Of a DNA stretch of 64,000 nt, positions 57,064 to 64,000 are shown piece by piece. The DNA lies in assembly GCF_020102855.1 (NCBI RefSeq), contig NZ_JADHZD010000005.1, forward strand, positions 62,001 through 126,000, in the 5' to 3' direction. This stretch comes from Nocardioides lacusdianchii (GTDB lineage: Bacteria; Actinomycetota; Actinomycetes; Propionibacteriales; Nocardioidaceae). Position 1 is the stretch's first letter; each line of letters opens with the position of its first letter. Below the pieces are notes generated by a model. It was not told where the DNA came from. It made no database searches and worked only from the letters and a program-made list of their open reading frames with translations. The position numbers were made by a program, and so were the translations under genes.

Positions 57064-57087
57064 TTCCTGCCCGATTTCGGGCAGGAA
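57064..57087. repeat. 10-bp inverted repeat upstream of the 57124 gene
   Basis: TTCCTGCCCG (57064-57073) and CGGGCAGGAA (57078-57087) form a perfect stem around ATTT. It lies 37 bases before the preferred start GTG 57124. Confidence 0.45.
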
Positions 57088-57123
57088 GTTGCCAATCCGA
57101 TCCCCTGGATCCACGATCAGGGG

Positions 57124-57384
57124 GTGCCCGACCACGCCCTCGTCTCCCACGTCGTCGCCACCACGTCGCTCTCGGCGTCGGAGGCGGCGCGGGTGATCGA
57201 GGACGTGATCGCCTTCCACGCCCAGCCGGTGGAGATCTACGTCCGGGAGCGGCACGCCCACCTCAAGGCGTACGGCGCCAGGAACCCCGAGATCTTCGCG
57301 CGCATCGCCGCGGAGCTCGCCGACCGCGTCGTCGCAGCGCCGGAGCTCTCCGAGCGCCAGCTGCGCCGCATGATCTACGGGTGA
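57124..57384 (+). CDS. Conserved actinobacterial hypothetical protein (86 aa)
   Basis: An 86-residue protein from GTG 57124, with CACGAT 6 nt upstream. The sequence VPDHALVSHVVATTSLSASE, IEDVIAFHAQPVEIYVRERH and ELSERQLRRMIYG is a helical, well-conserved-looking unit; similar short proteins are common near glmS in actinobacteria. An ATG at 57058 would extend it through an inverted repeat, which argues against that start. Function unknown. Confidence 0.6.
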   Translation: MPDHALVSHVVATTSLSASEAARVIEDVIAFHAQPVEIYVRERHAHLKAYGARNPEIFARIAAELADRVVAAPELSERQLRRMIYG

Positions 57385-57410
57385 GGGACGCGGAGCGAAC
57401 TTCACGTCGG

Positions 57411-57474
57411 TGGTCGAGTGGCGCCCTCGGCCGAGGCGCGAGGGCGAGACGGCGCTGTATCGAGATCCGATCCC
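57411..57474. repeat. TGGTCGAG...TATCGAGA type intergenic element
   Basis: GTGGTCGAG at 57411 and TATCGAGAT at about 57466 bracket an 8-bp stem (57422-57429 with 57439-57446). Elements of this form recur in intergenic regions of related genera. No glmS ribozyme features were seen before glmS. Confidence 0.35.
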
Positions 57475-57498
57475 ATTGACAGAAAGGCCCTACCCCAC

Positions 57499-59322
57499 AT
57501 GTGTGGAATCGTCGGCTACATCGGCCGCCAGGACGCAGCACCCGTCGTCCTCGAAGGACTGACCCGGCTGGAGCACCGCGGCTACGACTCGGCCGGCGTC
57601 GCCGTGCTCAGCGGCCGCGGGATCCGGGTGGCCAAGCGGGCCGGCCGGGTGCGCGAGCTCACCGACGCGCTGCCGAAGCGCTTCGCCGGCACGACCGGCA
57701 TCGGTCACACCCGCTGGGCGACCCACGGCCCGGCCACGGACGCCAACGCCCACCCGCACGCGGACGAGTCCGGCCGGGTCGCGGTCGTGCACAACGGCAT
57801 CATCGACAACTCCGCCGCCCTGCGTGCCGAGCTCGTCGACGCCGGGGTGACGCTCGCCAGCGACACCGACACCGAGGTGCTCGCCCACCTCGTCGCGCGC
57901 AGCGACGCCGACAGCCTCGAGGGCAAGGTCCGTGACGCGCTCGGCGCGGTCGTGGGGACGTACGGCCTCGCGGTGCTGCACGCCGACTTCCCCGACCGCA
58001 TCGTGGTGGCGCGCAACGGCAGCCCGCTGGTGGTGGGGGTGGGTGACAAGGAGATGTACGTCGCCTCCGACCTCGCCGCGATCGTGCGGCACACCACGAC
58101 GGTCGCGATGCTCGACGACGGCGAGATGGCCACGGTGACGGAGTCCGGCTTCACCACGATGCGCCACAGCGACCTGGCCTCGACGGGCAAGACCGCCAGC
58201 GAGGTCGACATCGACGCGTCGGCGTACGACGCCGGGGACCACGAGTCCTACATGCACAAGGAGATGCTCGAGCAGCCGACGACCGCGAAGGCCGTGCTGC
58301 GCGGGCGGCTCGACGACCGCTTCGGCACCGCGCACCTCGGCGGCCTCCACATGGACGCGCGCGACCTGAGGGCGGTGCGCCGGGTCAAGATCCTGGGCTG
58401 CGGGTCGGCCTACTACGTCGGCCAGATGGGCGCCGCCCTCATCGAGGAGCTCGCGCGGATCCCCGCCGACGCCGAGGCGGCCAGCGAGTTCCGCTACCGC
58501 GACCCGGTGATCGAGCCCGACACCCTCTACGTCGCGGTCAGCCAGTCAGGCGAGACCATCGACACCCTGCTCGCCGTGCAGGAGGTACGTCGCAAGGGCG
58601 GGCGCTGCGTGGGCCTGGTCAACGTCGTGGGCTCGGCGATCGCGCGGGAGTGCGACGGCGGGATCTACCTCCACGCCGGGCCCGAGGTGGCGGTCGCGAG
58701 CACCAAGGCGCTGACCAACATGTTCCTCGGCTTCGCGCTGCTCGCCCTCCAGCTCGGCCGGGTGCGGGACCTGTCGATCGCCGACGGCAAGCGGCTCGTC
58801 GCCGGGCTGGAGAGACTGCCCGGCCAGATCGAGGAGATCCTCGCCGGCGAGGCCGACCTGGTCGAGGTGGCGAAGGACCTGGCCGAGGCCCGCAGTCTCT
58901 TCTTCATCGGCCGGGTGCGCGGCTTCCCGGTGGCACGCGAGGGCGCGCAGAAGTTCAAGGAGATCAGCTACCGCCACGCCGAGGCCTACCAGACCTCCGA
59001 GCTCAAGCACGGCCCGCTGGCGCTGATCGACCCCGAGGTGCCGACCGTCGCGCTCGTGCCGCGTGATGAGCTGACCGAGCGCAACATCGGCGCGCTCCAC
59101 GAGATCGCCGCCCGCAAGGGTCCGCTCGTCGTGGTCACCCACGCCGACGTGCACCTCGGCGAGGTCGGCGCCCGTCGCATCGACGTGCCCCGCAACGAGC
59201 CGGAGCTCGACCCGATCCTGCTCACCATCCCGCTGCAGCTGCTGGCCTACCACGCCGCGCAGCACCTGGGCCACGACATCGACAAGCCCCGCAACCTGGC
59301 CAAGTCCGTCACGGTGGAGTAG
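57499..59322 (+). CDS. glmS: Glutamine-fructose-6-phosphate aminotransferase
   Basis: A 607-residue GlmS. The N-terminal nucleophile is Cys2 in MCGIVGYIG; HRGYDSAGVA and GIGHTRWATHG form the glutaminase site; the isomerase half has two SIS domains with LGCGSAYYVG, AVSQSGETIDT, KALTNMF and the end KPRNLAKSVTVE with the conserved Lys. The enzyme makes glucosamine 6-phosphate for peptidoglycan. GAAAGG lies before ATG 57499. A strong hairpin follows the stop. Confidence 0.96.
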   Translation: MCGIVGYIGRQDAAPVVLEGLTRLEHRGYDSAGVAVLSGRGIRVAKRAGRVRELTDALPKRFAGTTGIGHTRWATHGPATDANAHPHADESGRVAVVHNGIIDNSAALRAELVDAGVTLASDTDTEVLAHLVARSDADSLEGKVRDALGAVVGTYGLAVLHADFPDRIVVARNGSPLVVGVGDKEMYVASDLAAIVRHTTTVAMLDDGEMATVTESGFTTMRHSDLASTGKTASEVDIDASAYDAGDHESYMHKEMLEQPTTAKAVLRGRLDDRFGTAHLGGLHMDARDLRAVRRVKILGCGSAYYVGQMGAALIEELARIPADAEAASEFRYRDPVIEPDTLYVAVSQSGETIDTLLAVQEVRRKGGRCVGLVNVVGSAIARECDGGIYLHAGPEVAVASTKALTNMFLGFALLALQLGRVRDLSIADGKRLVAGLERLPGQIEEILAGEADLVEVAKDLAEARSLFFIGRVRGFPVAREGAQKFKEISYRHAEAYQTSELKHGPLALIDPEVPTVALVPRDELTERNIGALHEIAARKGPLVVVTHADVHLGEVGARRIDVPRNEPELDPILLTIPLQLLAYHAAQHLGHDIDKPRNLAKSVTVE

Positions 59323-59357
59323 TCGCACCTCGACCCCGGGGTCCTGAGATGGACTGG

Positions 59358-59391
59358 GCGCCCCTTGCCGCATGGGGTCGGCAAGGGGCGC
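59358..59391 (+). terminator. 12-bp hairpin terminator after glmS
   Basis: GCGCCCCTTGCC (59358-59369) pairs with GGCAAGGGGCGC (59380-59391) around a 10-base loop, 36 bases after the stop. Confidence 0.75.
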
Positions 59392-59494
59392 GCCGTGGAG
59401 AACGATCCCATCCGGCCCTCGTCGGTGTCCGGGGTTCGTCGGAACTACCGCCGCATTTTGCTGTCCTCTGGATCACGTGTGGCGGACGGCGCCG

Positions 59495-61051
59495 TCACGT
59501 GGTGGTCCGGAGGACGGACGGAGTGGTGGAGCATGCGCGGACGAGCTCCAGCGCCCGGCGTGCGACCGGCTCGGCGACCGCGCGGTCGGCCGGCACCAGC
59601 CCCACCCGCGTGCGCCGCTCCAGCAGGTCGTCGACGTCGTGCGCGCCCTCGTGGGTGATGGCGAAGACCAGCTCGGCGAGCGTCACCGGCACCGCGTCGG
59701 ACACCGGCGCGAGCAGCTCGTCGTCGGTGAGCCCGGTGACCTCGCGCGCAGTGGCCAGGACCAGGTCGGCGTCGGTGCCGAAGCGGCGTACGAGCCGGGC
59801 GGGGGCGGCGCTGCGGCGCAGGACGTCGGCGGGCGCGGCGCCGAGCAGCGCCAGGGACGCGGTGCGGCACGGGCGAGCGCCGTCGAGGGCCAGCGCGTCG
59901 AGGGTGTCCTGGGCCATCCGGCGGTAGGTCGTCAGCTTGCCGCCCACCACCGTCGTCACCCCGGTTCGGGAGGTGAGGATCGCGTGGCGTCGCGACAGGT
60001 CGGCCGTCGTGTCGGCCCCGGCCACCTCGAGCAGGGGCCGGAGCCCGGCGAAGGCCCCGACCACGTCGTCGCGCGTCGGGGGCGTGGCGAAGGCGCTGCC
60101 GACGACCTCGAGCAGGAAGGCGATCTCCGCCTCGCTCGGCACCGGCACGTCGGGCACCGGACCGGTGACGGGCTCGTCGGTGAGGCCGACGTAGATCGTG
60201 CCGTCGGGCTGCGGCAGCACCATCGCGAAGCGGGCCGTGGTGCCCGGGATCGGCACCATCACCGCCACCCGCGTCTGCGGCAGCGTCGCGCCGCGCAGCA
60301 CGAGGTGGGTGCCGCGGCTGGGACGCAGCCGGACGTCGTCGTCGAGGTCGCCGGCCCAGACCCCGGTCGCGTTGACGACGGCGCGGGCGCGGACGGCGTA
60401 CGCCTGCCCGGTGAGCTCGTCGCGCAGCTCGACGCGGGTGCCCGTCGCGCTCGTCACCCGGGCCCGCGTGCGCACCTCCGCGCCGTACGCCGCTGCGGTG
60501 CGGGCGAGGGTGACGACCAGCCGGGCGTCGTCCTCGAGCTGGCCGTCCCAGGCGAGCAGGCCGCCGCGCAGGGTGTCGGCGCGCAGCGACGGGACGAGGC
60601 CGAGCGCCTCGGTGGCGTTGAGGCGGCGGGGGCGGGGGAGCGTGCCGGTCGTGGTGCGGGCGGTGCGGCGCAGTGCGTCCCCGGCGCGGAGTCCGGCCCA
60701 GGTCAGCGCGGTGCGACCACGGGTCATGGAGGCGTCGACGGGCGTGAGCATCGGCAGCGGCCGGACCAGGTGGGGCGCCGTGACGTCCATCAGGATGCCC
60801 CGCTCGACCGCGCTCTCGTGGGCGATCGCGAGCTGCCCCTGGGCGAGGTAGCGCAGGCCGCCGTGCACGAGCTTGGACGACCAGCGCGAGGTGCCGAAGG
60901 CGAGGTCGTGGGCGTCGACCGCGAGCACGGTGAGCCCGCGCGTCACCGCGTCCAGCGCGACGCCCGCACCGGTGATGCCGAGCCCGACCACCACCACGTC
61001 GACCTCGGCGGGGACACCGTCGAGGCCGGGGGTGATGCGGGTGCCGGTCAC
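59495..61051 (-). CDS. glpD: Glycerol-3-phosphate dehydrogenase
   Basis: A 518-residue FAD enzyme. Dinucleotide motif VVVVGLGITGAGVALDAVTR (19-38), SSKLVHGGLRYL (FAD and substrate), RPSRGTHLVL and TVVGGKLTTYRRMAQ are the usual GlpD segments; a C-terminal DAO domain follows. It oxidises glycerol 3-phosphate to dihydroxyacetone phosphate at the membrane, feeding electrons to quinone. GTG 61051 overlaps the TetR stop (GTGA), so it is controlled with that gene. Confidence 0.92.
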   Translation of the reverse strand: MTGTRITPGLDGVPAEVDVVVVGLGITGAGVALDAVTRGLTVLAVDAHDLAFGTSRWSSKLVHGGLRYLAQGQLAIAHESAVERGILMDVTAPHLVRPLPMLTPVDASMTRGRTALTWAGLRAGDALRRTARTTTGTLPRPRRLNATEALGLVPSLRADTLRGGLLAWDGQLEDDARLVVTLARTAAAYGAEVRTRARVTSATGTRVELRDELTGQAYAVRARAVVNATGVWAGDLDDDVRLRPSRGTHLVLRGATLPQTRVAVMVPIPGTTARFAMVLPQPDGTIYVGLTDEPVTGPVPDVPVPSEAEIAFLLEVVGSAFATPPTRDDVVGAFAGLRPLLEVAGADTTADLSRRHAILTSRTGVTTVVGGKLTTYRRMAQDTLDALALDGARPCRTASLALLGAAPADVLRRSAAPARLVRRFGTDADLVLATAREVTGLTDDELLAPVSDAVPVTLAELVFAITHEGAHDVDDLLERRTRVGLVPADRAVAEPVARRALELVRACSTTPSVLRTTT

Positions 61052-61647
61052 GGTGCCAGGGACCCGGTGACGATCTGGGCGTACTCCTCGTCGAGGTCCG
61101 CGAGCCCGATGCCGGCGTCGGTCATCGTCATCGCCGAGAAGACGAAGCCGTGCCCGGCGAGGGTCAGCGAGCGCGCCATCAGGACCGGGTCGCCGGCGCG
61201 GATCGCTCCTGCGGCCTGGCCGTCCGCGATCTCGGCGGCGAGGATCTCGATGAGCGCCTCCTGCGAGCGGCCGCGGCGCGAGAGCAGGTAGGGGAGCATC
61301 AGGTCGGGGTCGAGCTCGACGATCCGCACGAAGAGCTCGTTGTCGCGCAGCGCCCGCACCGTCGAGACGGCTGCTGCAGCGATGCCGGCAGGGGTGGCGG
61401 TGTCCTTCGCGGCGACCTGCGTCGCGGCCGCGATGCCGACCCACTCCCGGGTCATCAGGTCGCCGAGCAGCGAACCCATGTCGGGCCACGCGCGGTAGAT
61501 CGTCATCCGCGAGACCCCGGCGCGCTTCGCGACCTCGGTCAGCGTCGTACGCCGCCACCCGACGTCGAGGATGCAGTCGCGGGCCGCGTCGAGGTAGGCG
61601 TCCCGGGGGTCACCGGCCGGGCGGTCGATGTGACGAAGTGACGACAT
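61048..61647 (-). CDS. TetR-family transcriptional regulator
   Basis: A 199-residue TetR protein: DCILDVGWRRTTLTEVAKRA and GVSRMTIYRAWPDMGSLLGD form the HTH, followed by a helical ligand domain. It is divergent from the AGPS-like gene with only 17 bp between starts and overlaps glpD, so it probably controls both. TACAGT lies 7 nt before ATG 61647. The same order (glpD1, TetR, flavoprotein) is known in Mycobacterium (Rv2249c-Rv2251). Confidence 0.9.
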   Translation of the reverse strand: MSSLRHIDRPAGDPRDAYLDAARDCILDVGWRRTTLTEVAKRAGVSRMTIYRAWPDMGSLLGDLMTREWVGIAAATQVAAKDTATPAGIAAAAVSTVRALRDNELFVRIVELDPDLMLPYLLSRRGRSQEALIEILAAEIADGQAAGAIRAGDPVLMARSLTLAGHGFVFSAMTMTDAGIGLADLDEEYAQIVTGSLAP

Positions 61648-61664
61648 GTGTCACACTGTAACGC
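61648..61664. promoter_or_regulatory. 17-bp divergent promoter/operator
   Basis: The whole gap is GTGTCACACTGTAACGC, with the short palindrome GTGTCACAC at the TetR start. Both promoters must be leaderless or extend into coding sequence, and a bound repressor would cover both starts. Confidence 0.45.
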
Positions 61665-63254
61665 ATGACTCCAGGGACGCCGACCGTCGAGATGCACCCG
61701 CACCGCTGGGGCGACCCCGCTGCCGCCACGGAGCTGCCGGAGTCGGCGCTCGGCCTGGTCGAGCTGGCCTTCGGCCTCCAGCAGCCCGCGGTGGCCGTCG
61801 ACGCCACGCCCGCGCCGACGGCCCTCGACGACGAGCTGCTCGACGGCCTGCGCGCACTCGTGGGGGCCGAGCACGTGCTCCTCGACGACGCGACCCGCAC
61901 GCTCCGCACCCGCGGCAAGTCGACCCCTGACCTGCTCCGTGCCCGGTCCGGCGACCTCACCGAAGCCCCCGACGCCGTCGTGCGTCCCGACGGCCACGGC
62001 GAGGTCCTCGCGGTCCTGGCGTGGGCGAGCGAGCACCGCGTCGCGGTGGTGCCCTTCGGCGGCGGCACGTGCGTCACCGGCGGCCTCGCGGCCCGACGCG
62101 ACGGCTTCGCCGGCGTGGTGAGCCTCGACCTGGTCCGGATGAAGCGGCTGCTGGCCGTCGACGAGGAGTCGATGACCGTCACCCTCCAGCCCGGCCTGCG
62201 CGGTCCCGAGGCGGAGGCGCTGCTCGCGGAGCGCGGGCTGACGCTCGGCCACTACCCGCAGTCCTACGAGCACGCCTCGATCGGAGGCTTCGCCGCCACC
62301 CGCTCGAGCGGCCAGTCGAGCGCGGGCTACGGCCGCTTCGACGCGATGGTCGTCGGGCTCACCGTCGCAACCCCCATCGGCTCGCTCGACCTCGGCTCCT
62401 CGCCGGCCAACGCCGCCGGGCCCGACCTGCGCCAGCTGGTGCTGGGCTCCGAGGGAGCCTTCGGCGTCATCACCTCGGTGACCGTCCGGGTGCGTCGCGC
62501 GCCCGCGGTGACGGCGTACGAGGGGTGGCGCTGGCCGTCCTTCGACGCCGGCGCCGACGCGATGCGCGCCCTCGCCCAGGCCGGGCTGCTGCCCTCGGTG
62601 ATCCGCCTCTCCGACGAGTCCGAGACCGCGCTCAACCTCGCCGACCCGACCTCGATCGGCGGGTCGGAGGACCCCGGCTGCCTGATGATCACCGGCTACG
62701 AGGGCACCCCCGCGCAGGTCGAGGCGCGCCGCGCCGCCGTGACGGAGGCGCTCGCCGGCCTCGGGGGCACCGCGCTCGGCGAGGAGCCGGGTCAGCGGTG
62801 GGTGCACGGCCGGTTCGCCGCGCCCTACCTCCGCGACGCGCTGCTCGACCACGGCGTGCTCGTCGAGACCCTCGAGACCGCGACCTTCTGGTCCCACCGG
62901 GCCCGGTTGTACGCCGACGTGCGGGCCGCGCTGCAGTCCGCGCTCGGCGACGGCGCGCTGGTGCTCTGCCACGTCTCGCACGTCTACGAGACCGGGTGCT
63001 CGCTCTACTTCACCGTCGCGGCCCGGCAGGGCGACGACCCGCTCGCCCAGTGGGCCGGGGCCAAGCGGGCGGCGAGCGAGGCGATGGTGGAGGCCGGGGC
63101 GACCATCACCCACCACCACGCCGTCGGCACCGACCACCGCCCGTGGCTGGTGCACGAGATCGGCGAGGTCGGCGTGCGGGTGCTGCGGGCGGTGAAGGCC
63201 GAGCTCGACCCGGCCGGGATCCTCAACCCGGGCGTGCTCGTCGCTCAGGGCTGA
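61665..63254 (+). CDS. AGPS-like FAD-linked oxidoreductase
   Basis: A 529-residue VAO-fold flavoprotein: PFGGGTCVTGG (FAD loop), SIGGFAATRSSGQSSAGYGR, LVLGSEGAFGVITSVTVRV, and the late TITHHHAVGTDH with the His triplet of alkyldihydroxyacetonephosphate synthases. It may act in ether-lipid or 2-hydroxyacid metabolism, in line with glpD across the divergent promoter. It ends overlapping the pirin gene by 10 bp. Confidence 0.88.
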   Translation: MTPGTPTVEMHPHRWGDPAAATELPESALGLVELAFGLQQPAVAVDATPAPTALDDELLDGLRALVGAEHVLLDDATRTLRTRGKSTPDLLRARSGDLTEAPDAVVRPDGHGEVLAVLAWASEHRVAVVPFGGGTCVTGGLAARRDGFAGVVSLDLVRMKRLLAVDEESMTVTLQPGLRGPEAEALLAERGLTLGHYPQSYEHASIGGFAATRSSGQSSAGYGRFDAMVVGLTVATPIGSLDLGSSPANAAGPDLRQLVLGSEGAFGVITSVTVRVRRAPAVTAYEGWRWPSFDAGADAMRALAQAGLLPSVIRLSDESETALNLADPTSIGGSEDPGCLMITGYEGTPAQVEARRAAVTEALAGLGGTALGEEPGQRWVHGRFAAPYLRDALLDHGVLVETLETATFWSHRARLYADVRAALQSALGDGALVLCHVSHVYETGCSLYFTVAARQGDDPLAQWAGAKRAASEAMVEAGATITHHHAVGTDHRPWLVHEIGEVGVRVLRAVKAELDPAGILNPGVLVAQG

Positions 63255-63949
63255 CGGGAGAACGACCAGACCAGCAGCTCGGTCGGCTCCTCGGCGCGCA
63301 CGGTGCGCCCGGGCTCGTCGGTGAGGCGTACGGCGTCGCCCGAGCGCAGCGCGAGCCCGTCGAGGTCCACCGCCCCGGTCGCGGCGAAGACGTGCTGGGC
63401 CGGGTCGTCGGGCAGCGCCACCGACTGACCACGTCCGAGCCGGGCCACCAGCAGGCGGGCACCGTCGGTGCCGAGCGGCAGCCCGTCGCCGCCGACGACG
63501 TCGACCAGGCCGTCCGCGTCCGAGGACGGCGCCTGGCCCACGACGTACGACGGCGCGGTGCCGGACGCGGACGGGGCCAGCCACGCCTGGACGAAGCGGC
63601 AGCGCCCGGAGGCGGGGTCGGCGACCTCGCTGTGCCGGATGCCGGAGCCGGCCGAGAGCACCTGCGCCCGGCCCGCCTCCACCACGTGGGAGGCGCCCGT
63701 CGAGTCCGTGTGGACCAGCGCGCCCTCGAGCACCCAGGTGACGATCTCGAGCTCGGCGTGCGGGTGCTCGGCGTAGCCGGCGGGCTCCGCCGCGGCCGGG
63801 TCGAGGACGTCGTCGTTGTGGCAGACGAGCGGACCGAAGCCGAGGTTGGCCGGGTCGTAGTGCGGCCCGAACGAGAAGGAATGCCTGGTCAAGCGCCCCT
63901 TGACGGCCTCCGACGACCTGTCGGATCCGGCGTACAGGGCCACGGTCAT
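63245..63949 (-). CDS. Pirin-family bicupin
   Basis: A 234-residue pirin-like (YhhW-type) protein. Metal ligands are expected in HNDDVLDP, EHPHAELEIVTWVLEGAL (His-x-His and Glu) and GIRHSEVADP. Family members include quercetinases and redox-sensing nuclear proteins; enzymatic role not shown here. ATG 63949 is the preferred start, directly divergent from the gene at the window end. Confidence 0.88.
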   Translation of the reverse strand: MTVALYAGSDRSSEAVKGRLTRHSFSFGPHYDPANLGFGPLVCHNDDVLDPAAAEPAGYAEHPHAELEIVTWVLEGALVHTDSTGASHVVEAGRAQVLSAGSGIRHSEVADPASGRCRFVQAWLAPSASGTAPSYVVGQAPSSDADGLVDVVGGDGLPLGTDGARLLVARLGRGQSVALPDDPAQHVFAATGAVDLDGLALRSGDAVRLTDEPGRTVRAEEPTELLVWSFSRQP

Positions 63950-63954
63950 GCCGA

Positions 63955-63960
63955 TATCTT
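63955..63960 (+). promoter_or_regulatory. -10 box TATCTT for the gene at the window end
   Basis: TATCTT, then 7 nt, then GTG 63968. Confidence 0.35.
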
Positions 63961-63967
63961 CACGGAT

Positions 63968-64000
63968 GTGTCCCCCCCGCACGACTTCCCCCTGCTCCCG
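63968..64000 (+). CDS. Start of an unknown gene (partial)
   Basis: GTG 63968 opens 11 codons (VSPPHDFPLLP) that run off the window. It is divergent from the pirin gene and follows a TATCTT box at leaderless spacing. Nothing can be said about its product. Confidence 0.3.
   Translation, partial: MSPPHDFPLLP

Noticed and set aside
57058..57123. ATG 57058 as start of the 86-aa gene
   Set aside because: The extra 22 codons run through an inverted repeat and have no ribosome site, while GTG 57124 has a -10 box at leaderless spacing.
57385..57498. glmS ribozyme before glmS
   Set aside because: No conserved core; the region holds only a short repeat-like hairpin, and actinobacterial glmS genes lack this ribozyme.
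1..64000. CRISPR arrays, tRNA or rRNA genes, insertion sequences, prophage
   Set aside because: No regularly spaced repeats, cloverleaf-like stretches, transposase or phage genes were seen in any gap or gene.

Overview
The window is very GC-rich, densely coded DNA from an actinobacterium. The gene set (DUF222/HNH endonuclease, CsoR copper operon, CE1758/CE1759 monooxygenase pair, SCO6745-type protein, paired WXG/EspC-like type VII genes, a TetR/GlpD/AGPS cluster arranged like Rv2249c-Rv2250c-Rv2251 of Mycobacterium) and the codon use point to the Nocardioidaceae, probably Nocardioides or a close relative. That assignment is inference. I see no rRNA, tRNA, CRISPR array, insertion sequence or prophage, and no gap between genes longer than about 250 bases. 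About a dozen genes start 6-7 nt after a TAnnnT -10 box and have no good Shine-Dalgarno site, so leaderless mRNAs look common here.

Layout. 1-7.5 kb: end of a WYL regulator, a permuted papain-like protein, a LysE exporter beside three copies of a CACTGGACTA repeat, a MacB-like ATPase/permease pair with a palindromic operator, and a DinB2-type Y-family polymerase. 7.5-11 kb: PadR regulator with HAAS-like membrane protein, a VC1184-type PLP enzyme and an aspartoacylase-like M14 protein. 11-20 kb: a carbohydrate-binding (Cthe_2159-type) lipoprotein with an acidic membrane partner, two inverted RTX-like paralogues, DUF3626, a divergent RimB-like protease and RimK-like ligase, and an SOS-box-preceded DUF222/HNH gene. 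20-25.4 kb: DUF1622, haloalkane dehalogenase, small membrane proteins, then the overlapping operon DUF4956 - VTC polyphosphate polymerase - CotH kinase. 25.4-30 kb: EcsC and the copper operon csoR-copZ-His-rich lipoprotein-like secreted protein-copA. 30-40.8 kb: LuxR-type regulator, GDPD, a luciferase-like monooxygenase with its FMN reductase, PRC-barrel, MsrB, DUF1349, and a zinc-ribbon SDR. 40.9-43.3 kb: a small type VII-like cluster whose YbaB-like first gene has an in-frame amber codon. 43.3-53 kb: a LuxR-type regulator divergent from two ABC ATPases and two large FtsX permeases, followed by two orphan OmpR-type regulators. 53-64 kb: double-GNAT protein, DEAD-box helicase, YceI, GlmS, and glpD/TetR/AGPS-like/pirin.

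How the genes work together. Three sets stand out. (1) The CotH/VTC/DUF4956 operon plus the distant Cthe_2159-type lipoprotein look like parts of one cell-surface phosphotransfer or polyphosphate system. (2) RimK-like (fused to an RCK_C-like domain), RimB-like and aspartoacylase-like proteins, usually found together elsewhere, are here split by about 5 kb. (3) The two-ATPase/two-permease exporter sits between three response regulators with no sensor kinase in the window.
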